From: Synechococcus sp. LA31
GTDB lineage: Bacteria > Cyanobacteriota > Cyanobacteriia > PCC-6307 > Cyanobiaceae
Length of the DNA: 64,000 bases
Direction of reading: 5' to 3'
Assembly (NCBI RefSeq): GCF_018502385.1
Contig: NZ_CP075523.1
Span: 186,001-250,000, forward strand
Notes under the pieces: model-generated
The model's input: only the letters and a program-made list of their open reading frames with translations
What the model was told of the DNA's origin: nothing
The model's database searches: none
Shown here: piece after piece, positions 1 through 7,630 of the stretch
Numbering within the stretch: the first letter of the stretch is position 1
How the letters are laid out: the number at the start of each line of letters is the position of its first letter
Position numbers and translations under genes: made by a program

Positions 1-13
1 CTCGGAGGCGCGA

Positions 14-826
14 TCAGTCATCTAGGGCCTTGCGCAGCAGCCGGCAGAACTCTCCAGCTGCTGCTGCCACATCGCCTTGTTGGGCATAGGCCTCGGCCAT
101 CACCTTCACCAGCGCGCTGCCCACGATGGTCCCATCAGCCCCCCAGTCGCGCACCTGGCGCGCCTGGTCGGGACCTGAGATGCCGAAGCCCACGGCCACC
201 GGCGTGGGCCCCATGCCCTTCAGCTGTTGCACCAAACCGGCCACCCGGTTTTCCAAGTTGGTGCGAACGCCTGTCACGCCGGTGACGCTCACCAGATAGG
301 TGAAGCCTCGGCTTGCCGCAGCGATGCGGCCCATGCGATCGGCGGGCGTTGTGGGTGCCACCAACAGCACCAAATCCAGGCTGTGTTGCTGGGCGATCGC
401 CGAGAGTTTCTCCGCTTCCTCCAAGGGGAGGTCTGGCACCACGAGCCCGGCGGCACCTGCTGCTGCTGCGTCGCGGCAAAAGCTCTCCATGCCGCGGTTG
501 AGGAGAGGGTTGCTGTAGGTGAACAAGATCACCGGAATGCGCAGCTCGCCTTTGAGGCTGCTGAGCATCTCCAGCACGCGGCCGGGGGTGGTGGCTGAAG
601 CCAGTGCGCGGCTGGCAGCTGCCTGAATCACAGGCCCGTCGGCCAGGGGATCGCTGTAGGGAATACCCAGCTCGATCATGTCGGCCCCGGTGCCCTGCAA
701 TGCCAGCAGGGTGGCGCGGGTGGTGGAGAGATCCGGATCGCCAGCCATCAGGAACGGCATCAGCGCACATTGGCCGCGCTGCTGAAGCTGACTGAAACGC
801 TGCTGAATCGGGGTGCTGGTGCTCAC
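14..826 (-). CDS. trpA: Tryptophan synthase alpha subunit
   Basis: Cytosolic enzyme that cleaves indole-3-glycerol phosphate to indole and glyceraldehyde-3-phosphate, the step before the TrpB reaction. The 270-residue protein has the usual length of the family and carries the TIM-barrel signature [15 protein letters not shown], which contains the catalytic Glu and Asp, and late phosphate-binding glycines ([13 protein letters not shown]). The ATG start is followed directly by a normal N-terminus. It follows the DUF3007 gene and ndhL on the same strand. The stop is 14 bases from the window edge, so the next gene is not seen. Confidence 0.97.
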   Translation of the reverse strand: MSTSTPIQQRFSQLQQRGQCALMPFLMAGDPDLSTTRATLLALQGTGADMIELGIPYSDPLADGPVIQAAASRALASATTPGRVLEMLSSLKGELRIPVILFTYSNPLLNRGMESFCRDAAAAGAAGLVVPDLPLEEAEKLSAIAQQHSLDLVLLVAPTTPADRMGRIAAASRGFTYLVSVTGVTGVRTNLENRVAGLVQQLKGMGPTPVAVGFGISGPDQARQVRDWGADGTIVGSALVKVMAEAYAQQGDVAAAAGEFCRLLRKALDD

Positions 827-876
827 GGCAGCGCTGGATCTGCCGGTGAGCCTATGGGGTCGTGTTCAGCCCGGCC

Positions 877-1224
877 CTAAAGCTCGCTGCTGTCTTGCAG
901 CTGTCCCAGTTCCTTCAGCAACGTCTCCTGCTCTTCAGGAGTGAGCGCATCAAAGCGCTTCTGCAGTTCTTCGTCGGTAGCGCTGTCGTAGGCGGAGCGA
1001 TAGCGGCGGCGTTGCTCCATATAGGTCATGTTGCCGGTCACCACTCGGAACAGGTAGGAGCCCGTCCACACCAGCACAACCGCCACCAGCACGGCTTGGG
1101 CCGCAATACCGGCACTGAAACCCTCAAGGCCTACAGCCTCGAAGCCCCAATAGCCAAGCCCGCCAAGCCCAAAGATCGCCAGGCCTACCAGCAGAGCCTT
1201 CCCACGCGTAATCCCTGGGTTCAT
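877..1224 (-). CDS. DUF3007 family small membrane protein
   Basis: A 115-residue protein with two predicted membrane segments (about residues 10-30 and 38-60) and a hydrophilic C-terminal half rich in Glu, Arg and Gln ([17 protein letters not shown]). It resembles the DUF3007 family found in cyanobacteria and plastids, whose biochemical role I cannot state. Its start overlaps the end of ndhL by four bases and trpA follows 50 bases downstream, so the three are probably co-transcribed. The link to ndhL suggests, but does not prove, a thylakoid location. Confidence 0.8.
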   Translation of the reverse strand: MNPGITRGKALLVGLAIFGLGGLGYWGFEAVGLEGFSAGIAAQAVLVAVVLVWTGSYLFRVVTGNMTYMEQRRRYRSAYDSATDEELQKRFDALTPEEQETLLKELGQLQDSSEL

Positions 1225-1475
1225 CCCACTTGCCCCTGACCCTGCATCCGCAGATTCACGAACGGTGCGAACACGATCAAGCCAGGGAAGAACAGGAACA
1301 CCAACCCGTACACCGCCGTGCGTTCAATCTTCCCCATCGCCGTCCAGCGCTTGGTCATCCAGGCCATCAGCGCGAGAGGCACCACCACCAGATAGGCACC
1401 GGCGAGGGCTACATAAGCTGCGATCACCAGCAGCGTTTCGCTCGTAAGGGAGCTGAGGATCCCAGGCAGGGGCAC
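1221..1475 (-). CDS. ndhL: NAD(P)H-quinone oxidoreductase subunit L (NDH-1 L)
   Basis: Small membrane subunit of the cyanobacterial NDH-1 complex, which takes part in cyclic electron flow and respiration. Two hydrophobic helices ([22 protein letters not shown] and [18 protein letters not shown]) flank the polar linker [14 protein letters not shown], a pattern typical of NdhL. The open frame continues upstream through the antisense of tRNA-Leu and therefore overshoots the real gene. The GTG at 1475 gives 84 residues, close to the usual length of about 80, and is chosen on that basis. No strong ribosome-binding site precedes it, so the exact start is uncertain. Confidence 0.85.
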   Translation of the reverse strand: MPLPGILSSLTSETLLVIAAYVALAGAYLVVVPLALMAWMTKRWTAMGKIERTAVYGLVFLFFPGLIVFAPFVNLRMQGQGQVG

Positions 1476-1514
1476 GGCGCTGAAGCGGTTGCTAGGGAAA
1501 TCTAGGATGAGCCT

Positions 1515-1538
1515 CCGGAAGCCGGGTTGTGCTTCCGG
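1515..1538. promoter_or_regulatory. Perfect 8-bp inverted repeat between ndhL and tRNA-Leu
   Basis: CCGGAAGC and GCTTCCGG are separated by an 8-base loop. The structure lies 5 bases upstream of the mature tRNA-Leu end and about 40 bases upstream of the proposed ndhL GTG. There is no T-tract on either strand, so it is not an evident terminator. It may be a leader hairpin of ndhL or affect tRNA 5' processing; neither role is shown. Confidence 0.3.
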
Positions 1539-1542
1539 CCGC

Positions 1543-1626
1543 GGGAGCATGGCGGAATTGGTAGACGCAGCGGACTTAAAATCCGCAGACGGCAACGTTG
1601 TGGGGGTTCAAGTCCCCCTGCTCCCA
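1543..1626 (+). tRNA. trnL-UAA: tRNA-Leu (anticodon UAA)
   Basis: The acceptor arms GGGAGCA and TGCTCCC pair, followed by discriminator A at 1626. The D arm contains GGCGGAATTGGTAGACGC, the anticodon arm is CGGAC-TTAAAAT-CCG with TAA as anticodon, a class II variable arm follows, and the T arm is GGGGGTTCAAGTCCCCC. The 84-nt gene is uninterrupted: the group I intron found in the anticodon loop of this tRNA in many cyanobacteria is absent. No CCA is encoded. Confidence 0.96.
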
Positions 1627-1745
1627 TCACGCGACAAACGCTGCTAGGCGGTTGTGTCGCCGTAGCAGTTGGCAAATCATCACAGCCGGATGCCGCTGCT
1701 TGAGCTGCTCGCCAAGCTGGAGGTAGTGCTGGTTGGACCGCCCCC

Positions 1746-2246
1746 ATGCTTGAGCTGCTGCCGCCGCTCAACGACAAAAACCTGCCCTGGCTCGACGTCA
1801 TTCACCCGATCGTGGTGCACTTCGTGATCGCGATGGCGCTGATCAGTGTTGTGTTTGATCTGATCGGTGTCGTGACCCGCAGGCAAAACCTGTTTGAGGT
1901 GAGCTTCTGGAATCTGCTGGTCGCCACGGTGGCGATCTTCGTGGCGATCATTTTTGGGCAGGTGGAAGCTGGCCTCGCCAATCCTTACGGTGCTTCCCGC
2001 GACATCCTCAACATCCACAGCACCATCGGTTGGTCGTTGGCGGGTGTGCTGGCGGTGCTCACCGGTTGGCGTTATGTCGCGCGACAGAAGGATCCCACCG
2101 TGTTGCCAGGTGGATTTCTGGTGGTGGATGGCCTCTTGGCGGCCCTGGTCTTCACCCAGGTGTATCTAGGTGACAAGTTGGTTTGGGTGTATGGCCTGCA
2201 CACGGTCCCGGTGGTTGAGGCGATTCGCAGCGGGGTGATCTCATGA
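1746..2246 (+). CDS. DUF2231 membrane protein, first gene of the oxidase operon
   Basis: A 166-residue polytopic membrane protein with about four hydrophobic helices. It contains HPIVVHFVIAMALISVVFDL, with the paired His pattern typical of DUF2231 proteins, and HSTIGWSLAGVLAVLTGWRY. Its ATG at 1746 begins an operon in which each gene overlaps or nearly touches the next; its stop overlaps the ATG of the second DUF2231 gene by four bases. DUF2231 genes often stand beside the ctaC/D/E genes of the alternative oxidase in cyanobacteria, so a redox or assembly role is plausible. The conserved His residues could bind haem, but this is inference. Confidence 0.75.
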   Translation: MLELLPPLNDKNLPWLDVIHPIVVHFVIAMALISVVFDLIGVVTRRQNLFEVSFWNLLVATVAIFVAIIFGQVEAGLANPYGASRDILNIHSTIGWSLAGVLAVLTGWRYVARQKDPTVLPGGFLVVDGLLAALVFTQVYLGDKLVWVYGLHTVPVVEAIRSGVIS

Positions 2247-2863
2247 GCCTGCTATCTGCCATCACGTCGCCCATCAACGAGATCGTTGACTCGCTCGGGC
2301 CTAACGATCTTCCTTACGCCATCCCCATTCATCCCAACCTGGTGCACCTCACCATTGGGTTGTTCTCCATCGGTATCGCGTTTGATTTCGCCGGGGCGTT
2401 CTATCCGCTAGAGAAGCGTGTGTTTCGCTTTCTCGCCCTACCTGTAACCCGCACGGGGTTCCATGACGTGGGTTGGTACAACGTGCTGGCCTGCAGCATT
2501 ATTACCTTTTTCACGGTGGCAGCAGGCTTCTACGAAATGCTGCTGGCGGTGCCTCTGCCAGGCGTGAAAACGATCCTGGGCCAAGGTGCGATCACCACCA
2601 TGCTTTGGCATGCCGTGGGCGGTGTTGCCCTGCTGCTGATCATCGTGGCGATGACGATCTGGCGTGGTTACCAGCGCTTTGTTTGGCGTAAGGATCTGGG
2701 CCGTCAGGTGAGCTGGATTTATTTGTTTTGCGGTGTGCTGATCCTGCTCGTGATGGGTGTGCATGGAAGCTTGGGTGCCTGGTTGGCCAGTGAATTCGGG
2801 GTGCACATCACGGCTGACCAGCTGATCGCCTCCGGCGCCAACTTGCGGGAGGCGCTGCCATGA
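2243..2863 (+). CDS. DUF2231 membrane protein, second copy
   Basis: A 206-residue membrane protein related to the preceding one, with HPNLVHLTIGLFSIGIAFDF near the N-terminus and a later helix with WHAVGGVALLLIIVAMTIW. Four to five membrane segments are visible. It starts within the last bases of the first DUF2231 gene (ATGA) and its own stop overlaps the ctaC start in the same way, so the three are translationally coupled. The repeated His-containing helices again suggest a membrane redox or assembly partner of the oxidase. No enzymatic function is known to me. Confidence 0.75.
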   Translation: MSLLSAITSPINEIVDSLGPNDLPYAIPIHPNLVHLTIGLFSIGIAFDFAGAFYPLEKRVFRFLALPVTRTGFHDVGWYNVLACSIITFFTVAAGFYEMLLAVPLPGVKTILGQGAITTMLWHAVGGVALLLIIVAMTIWRGYQRFVWRKDLGRQVSWIYLFCGVLILLVMGVHGSLGAWLASEFGVHITADQLIASGANLREALP

Positions 2864-3807
2864 CATCCACCACACCAAAACCCTCTGGTGGTCTGCCCAT
2901 ACGGCTCGTGCTTGTGGTGCTGGTTGCCACTCTGCTCGATGCCCTGGCCAGCGTTCAGATCGCGCGCGCTTCCCTGGGTTGGCTGCCCGTTCCAGCTTCG
3001 ACGGCCGCTCCCTATGTGGATGGTCTGTTCCAGGTGGAAGTTGGCATTGGCGCGTTCATCTTCCTGGGGTGCGTTGGTTTCATTCTCTGGGCCGTAATCT
3101 TCAATCGTGCTGAAAAGTACGACGAAACGGATGGCCTGCCGATCGAGGGCAACACCAAGCTGGAGATCATCTGGACGGTGATTCCGTTCGTGATCGTGAT
3201 GGTTCTGGCGTATCAGGCTATTCATGTGAGCGAAACACTGTCGGCTCTGGGGCCCAAGGCGAAGTACGACGTGGAGGGAGGGCTGAGCCCGGAAACGAAG
3301 GAGCGAGTTGACCCCATCCAGGCTTACGGCCCCATTCAGGTGCTCGCACGCCAGTGGAACTGGGAGTTTGTCTATCCCAATGGTGTACGCAGCTCAGAGC
3401 TGCATCTGCCGATCGATCAACGGGCCAATTTTCAGCTCAGCAGCGAAGACGTGATCCACGGCTTCTATGTTCCGGCCTTCCGCCTCAAGCAAGACATCAT
3501 TCCTGGCAGCGTGATCTCCTACAGCATCACGCCCACTCGCGAAGGGCGTTATCGCCTTCGCGATTCACACTTCAGTGGCGCTTACTTCTCACAGAACCAG
3601 GCTGACGTGGTGGTGCAGTCGCCGGAAGCCTTCAACACCTGGCTTGATCAAGCAGCCCGTCATCCTTTGGTGCCTGGGTTCAGTCCAGCCACAGCTCTCT
3701 ATGCCGACAGACTCGCTCGAGGCGATAAAGGTTGGGCCACGGTGAAACCGGCGCCTCCTCCCATGGTCAATGACCCCGGCACTCCCGACGCTCCCCACGA
3801 CGCCTGA
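2860..3807 (+). CDS. ctaC: Cytochrome oxidase subunit II, Cu(A)-less (ARTO type)
   Basis: Subunit II of a haem-copper terminal oxidase. A hydrophobic N-terminus and a helix at about residues 58-80 are followed by the subunit II signature IEGNTKLEIIWTVIPFVIV and a second helix. The soluble cupredoxin domain has the aromatic motif RQWNWEFVYPNG (164-175) and the His of DVIHGFYVPAF (H200). The Cu(A) cluster is missing: the region that normally holds Cys-x-Glu-x-Cys-x3-His-x2-Met reads DSHFSGAYFSQNQADV (235-250), with no Cys or Met. This matches the alternative respiratory terminal oxidase of cyanobacteria, thought not to accept electrons from cytochrome c through Cu(A). The C-terminal 50 residues are a Pro/Asp-rich tail. 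Confidence 0.92.
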   Translation: MTSTTPKPSGGLPIRLVLVVLVATLLDALASVQIARASLGWLPVPASTAAPYVDGLFQVEVGIGAFIFLGCVGFILWAVIFNRAEKYDETDGLPIEGNTKLEIIWTVIPFVIVMVLAYQAIHVSETLSALGPKAKYDVEGGLSPETKERVDPIQAYGPIQVLARQWNWEFVYPNGVRSSELHLPIDQRANFQLSSEDVIHGFYVPAFRLKQDIIPGSVISYSITPTREGRYRLRDSHFSGAYFSQNQADVVVQSPEAFNTWLDQAARHPLVPGFSPATALYADRLARGDKGWATVKPAPPPMVNDPGTPDAPHDA

Positions 3808-3813
3808 TTCACC

Positions 3814-5502
3814 ATGACCACCACTAACTACGACCCGAGGGTGCTGAAGGCCCAACACCCTGTGCCAGGTGCCCCCGATAATTGGAAGCGCTTTTTCACC
3901 TTCAACACCGATGCGAAGGTGATCGGCATTCAATACATGGCGTTGGCCTTGTTTTTCCTGCTGGTGGGAGGGCTGCTGGCGATGGTGATGCGTGGTGAAT
4001 TGATCACGCCCCCAGCTGATCTGGTGGACCCCACTGTGTACAACGGTTTGTACACCATGCATGGAACAGTGATGCTGTTCCTCTTTCTGTTTCCGATCCT
4101 CAACGGCTTTAACAACCTCCTGATCCCCACCATGATCGGCGCCCCCGACATGGCCTTCCCCAAGGTGAACGCGGCAGCCTTTTGGCTGGTGCCGGTGTTC
4201 GGTGTGATCTTGATGGCAAGCTTTTTTGTGCCGGGTGGTCCAGCCTCCGCGGGCTGGTGGTCGTATCCGCCCATCAGCATTCAGAACCCTCTTGGCCATT
4301 TTATTAATGGCCAATTCCTGTGGATTTTGGCGGTGGCCCTTTCGGGGATTTCGTCGATCATGGGGGCGATTAATTTCGTGACCACAATCATTCGGATGCG
4401 AGCCCCCGGCATGGGCTTCTTCCGTATGCCGGTGTTTATCTGGACCGCTTGGGCTGCTCAGACCCTGCAATTGATTGGCTTGCCTGCGCTCACCGGCGGC
4501 GCCATCATGCTGCTGTTTGATCTGAGCTTCGGCACCAGCTTCTTCCGGCCTGAAGGTGGTGGTGATCCGGTGCTTTACCAGCACTTTTTCTGGTTCTATT
4601 CGCACCCGGCTGTGTATGTGATGGTCTTGCCGGTGTTCGGGATTTTCTCAGAGCTCATTACGGTGTATTCGCGAAAGCCACTGTTTGGTTATAAGTTTGT
4701 GGCGTTGGCTTCATTTGTGATCACGTTCCTGGGGTTGATTGTGTGGGTGCACCACATGTTTTACTCGGGTACACCTCAGTGGATGCGCAATATCTTCATT
4801 GTGACCACAATGCTGATCGCTGTGCCCACTGGTGTGAAGGTGTTCGCTTGGCTGGGTACCCTTTGGGGCGGCAAGATTCGACTCACGACCCCCATGCTGT
4901 TCGTGCTGGGTGGGCTGGTGAACTTCATTCTCGGTGGCATTACGGGCATCATGCTTGGCACAGCTCCTGTGGATATTCACGTGGGCAATACTTATTTCGT
5001 GGTTGCTCACTTCCACTATGTGATCTTCAATACAATCGGCTTTGGAATCTTTGCTGGTATTTACCACTGGTTCCCCAAGTTCACCGGTCGTATGTACTAC
5101 GAAGGTTTGGGTAAGGTGCACTTCGTGCTCACCTTCATCGGTGCAACCCTGAATTGGCTGCCGCTGCACTGGGCCGGTCTTTACGGCATGCCACGACGGG
5201 TGGCCTCCTACGACCCTGAATTTGCAATCTGGAATGTGATCGCCAGTATTGGCGCTTTCATGGTGGGCGTCGCCGCCATTCCTTTCATCCTCAACATCGT
5301 GAGCTCCTGGGCTAGGGGTGCGAAAGCACCGCCTAATCCTTGGAATGCCATTGGTTTGGAGTGGCTTTTGCCGTCTCCCCCACCATCTGAAAACTTCGAA
5401 GACGACGTGCCCACCGTCATTAGCGCTCCCTATGGCTATGGCTTGGGTCAGCCCCTCGTGGAAGACGAGGAGTACTACGTGCGCCGTGCTCTTGAGGCTT
5501 AA
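3814..5502 (+). CDS. ctaD: Cytochrome oxidase subunit I, A2-like, of the alternative oxidase
   Basis: Catalytic subunit that reduces oxygen to water at a haem-Cu(B) site and pumps protons. All metal ligands are visible: haem a His in TMHGTVM (H83) and HFHYV (H401), Cu(B) His in YSHPAVY (H264) and WVHHMF (H313, H314), and haem a3 His in VAHFHYV (H399). Y268 fits the cross-linked tyrosine and K342 in PTGVKVF the K channel. The usual Glu of the D channel is replaced by the YSHPxVY form of type A2 enzymes. The His-Asp pair that binds Mg next to TYYVVAHFHY is Gly-Asn here (391-392), which fits loss of the neighbouring Cu(A). The 562-residue length is normal. Confidence 0.96.
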   Translation: MTTTNYDPRVLKAQHPVPGAPDNWKRFFTFNTDAKVIGIQYMALALFFLLVGGLLAMVMRGELITPPADLVDPTVYNGLYTMHGTVMLFLFLFPILNGFNNLLIPTMIGAPDMAFPKVNAAAFWLVPVFGVILMASFFVPGGPASAGWWSYPPISIQNPLGHFINGQFLWILAVALSGISSIMGAINFVTTIIRMRAPGMGFFRMPVFIWTAWAAQTLQLIGLPALTGGAIMLLFDLSFGTSFFRPEGGGDPVLYQHFFWFYSHPAVYVMVLPVFGIFSELITVYSRKPLFGYKFVALASFVITFLGLIVWVHHMFYSGTPQWMRNIFIVTTMLIAVPTGVKVFAWLGTLWGGKIRLTTPMLFVLGGLVNFILGGITGIMLGTAPVDIHVGNTYFVVAHFHYVIFNTIGFGIFAGIYHWFPKFTGRMYYEGLGKVHFVLTFIGATLNWLPLHWAGLYGMPRRVASYDPEFAIWNVIASIGAFMVGVAAIPFILNIVSSWARGAKAPPNPWNAIGLEWLLPSPPPSENFEDDVPTVISAPYGYGLGQPLVEDEEYYVRRALEA

Positions 5503-5505
5503 ACC

Positions 5506-6111
5506 ATGACCACCGCGAACCCTGATCTCCCTCTCAAGCACCGTCCAGGTCACATCAAGCATGATGGTCATAATCTGACGGGATTTATAATCTTTCTGTG
5601 CTCTGAGAGCATTATCTTCTTGGCTTTTTTTAGCGGGTTTACTCTGCTGAAAATTACTTCACCCGAATGGCTACCTCAAGGAGTTGAGGGTCTTGAGACA
5701 CGCCTGCCGCTGATCAATACCGTGATCCTGGTGAGCTCGAGCTTCGTGGCCTACTTCGCGGAACGCTATTTACACAAAGAGAACCTCTGGGGTTTTCGTG
5801 CCCTGTGGCTGCTCACGATGGCGATGGGTAGTTATTTCGTGTATGGCCAGTATGTGGAGTGGTCAAATCTTCCGTTTGATCTGACGAGTGGTGTTTTTGG
5901 GGGCACCTTCTATCTCCTCACTGGCTTCCATGGTCTTCACGTGATCACTGGCATCCTGCTCATGAGCCTGATGCTCTATCGCTCCTTCCTCCCAAACAAC
6001 TATGTCAAGGGGGAGATGGGCGTCACGTCAGTGAGTCTCTTCTGGCATTTTGTGGATGTGATCTGGATCATCCTCTACCTCCTCATTTACGTCTGGCAAC
6101 GCACCACCTAA
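5506..6111 (+). CDS. ctaE: Cytochrome oxidase subunit III (ARTO)
   Basis: A 201-residue subunit III with five hydrophobic helices, the short form common in bacteria. Conserved features include FLCSESIIFLAFFSGF in the first helix, ITGFHGLHVITGILL-type residues (TGFHGLHVITG) in the third and SLFWHFVDVIWIILYLLIYVW at the C-terminus. It starts four bases after the ctaD stop and is followed five bases later by a GMC flavoprotein, so the oxidase genes and the following enzymes are in one transcription unit. Subunit III stabilises proton pumping by subunit I. Confidence 0.95.
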   Translation: MTTANPDLPLKHRPGHIKHDGHNLTGFIIFLCSESIIFLAFFSGFTLLKITSPEWLPQGVEGLETRLPLINTVILVSSSFVAYFAERYLHKENLWGFRALWLLTMAMGSYFVYGQYVEWSNLPFDLTSGVFGGTFYLLTGFHGLHVITGILLMSLMLYRSFLPNNYVKGEMGVTSVSLFWHFVDVIWIILYLLIYVWQRTT

Positions 6112-6115
6112 AGCC

Positions 6116-7630
6116 ATGATCATCGATGACATCCACTACGACGTAATTGTGATCGGCAGCGGTGCCGGTGGCGGCACGATGGCTTCCCAGTTGGCGGCTG
6201 CTGGTAAGAGAGTTTTGTTGCTTGAGCGCGGAGGTCCACTGGCGCTCGCTGATCAAAACGTGGCTGACACGGATTTGTTCCGCAAAGACCGTTACCACCC
6301 AGGTGAGCAATGGTTTGGCCCCGACGGTGATCCCTTTTATCCACAGACCGTCTACGCCCTTGGTGGCAATACCAAGATCTGGGGCGGAGTCTTGGAGCGC
6401 ATGCGCGAGCGGGAGTTCACAGGTTTGACCTATCAGGAGGGGGCTGTTCCCGACTGGCAGCTGCGCTATGCGGATTTTGAGCCCTATTACGCCAGGGCTG
6501 AGCAATTGTTTCGTGTGCATGGTGAGGCGGGTATCGATCCCTCTGAACCACCCCGGACTACCGCCTACCTCCACCAACCCAAGCCGATTGAGCCCTTCAT
6601 GCAGGAGCTCAAGGCTTCCCTTGAACGACAGGGCACCCATCCCTATCTGCTTCCGCAGACCTGGTCGGAATCGGCTGCTGATCCCAGTGGTGATAGTGAG
6701 CTGTTTGGGGTGGATCCTGCGCTGCAAACCCCTGGGTTTCAGCTGCGTGATCGCGCCCGTGTACGCCGCCTGCATGTGAATCCCACGGGCACCGAGGTGC
6801 GCGGTGTGGAGGCCGAAATTGAGGGGGTCACCTGGTTGTTCCGATCCGATGTGGTGGTGTTAGCCGCCGGTGCGATCAACACGGCTGAGATTCTGCTCCG
6901 CTCCGCAACGGAGCATCACAGTCGTGGCTTGTCGAATGGGTCCGATCAGGTGGGTCGCAACCTGATGAAACCCCAGCTCACCTCGGTGATTCAGCTGGCG
7001 ACCGAACCTAATTCTGGTCGTTATGGCCGCAGCCTCGGCATCACTGACTACTACTGGGGGGATAAGAATGTGAGCTTCCCCCTGGGCTCTGTGGCGACAG
7101 GGGGCGGGGTGCTCCAGGACGCTTTGTTTGCTGAATCGCCACCAGTGTTGTCGCTGGTCACCAAGTTGCTGCCGAACTTCGGACTCGAGCAGCTGGCGGC
7201 GCGATCGGTGGTCTGGTGGGCGATGAGTGCAGTGTTGCCCGATCCCCATAACCGCATCACCCTGCGCGGTAACCAGCTGCAGATCAACTATCTCCCGAAT
7301 AACCGGGAGGCTCACGACCGCTTGGTCTATCGCTGGATCGACACGCTTAAACAGGTGGAAAGCGATCCCGACTGCCATGTGGTGAAACCAGCGCCCACCC
7401 ACCCTCGCGGTGAAGCTCCACTCACGGTGATGGGGAGCGTGTGTGGCACATGTCGAATGGGTTCTAACCCCGCTACCTCCGTTGTTGATCTGCAGGGACG
7501 TAGCCATGAGCTCAATAACCTCTACATCGCTGATGCCAGCGTTTTCCCGAGTTGTCCTGCAGTGGGACTTGGGCTCACCGTCATTGCTAATGCCCTTCGG
7601 ATCGGTGATCAGGTGGTAGCTGCATTGTGA
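6116..7630 (+). CDS. GMC-family FAD protein lacking the usual active-site pair
   Basis: A 504-residue glucose-methanol-choline type flavoprotein. The FAD-binding motif DVIVIGSGAGGGTMASQL (9-26), the GGNTKIWGGVLERM segment and a GMC C-terminal domain with CGTCRMGSNP are clear, and there is no signal peptide. In active members a His precedes GTCRMG by three residues and an Asn or His follows about 40 residues later; here these positions are Ser (S441 in MGSVCGTCRMG) and Gly (G484 in AVGLGLTV). It also lacks the Cys cluster of the paralogue at 10375-11970. It lies in the oxidase operon, so it may be a flavin electron carrier or have altered chemistry. Its stop overlaps the next gene by four bases. 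Confidence 0.88.
   Translation: MIIDDIHYDVIVIGSGAGGGTMASQLAAAGKRVLLLERGGPLALADQNVADTDLFRKDRYHPGEQWFGPDGDPFYPQTVYALGGNTKIWGGVLERMREREFTGLTYQEGAVPDWQLRYADFEPYYARAEQLFRVHGEAGIDPSEPPRTTAYLHQPKPIEPFMQELKASLERQGTHPYLLPQTWSESAADPSGDSELFGVDPALQTPGFQLRDRARVRRLHVNPTGTEVRGVEAEIEGVTWLFRSDVVVLAAGAINTAEILLRSATEHHSRGLSNGSDQVGRNLMKPQLTSVIQLATEPNSGRYGRSLGITDYYWGDKNVSFPLGSVATGGGVLQDALFAESPPVLSLVTKLLPNFGLEQLAARSVVWWAMSAVLPDPHNRITLRGNQLQINYLPNNREAHDRLVYRWIDTLKQVESDPDCHVVKPAPTHPRGEAPLTVMGSVCGTCRMGSNPATSVVDLQGRSHELNNLYIADASVFPSCPAVGLGLTVIANALRIGDQVVAAL

Noticed and set aside
3589-4605. 338-residue frame antisense to ctaC/ctaD
   Set aside because: His/Gln/Gly-rich shadow of the oxidase genes, with no family resemblance.
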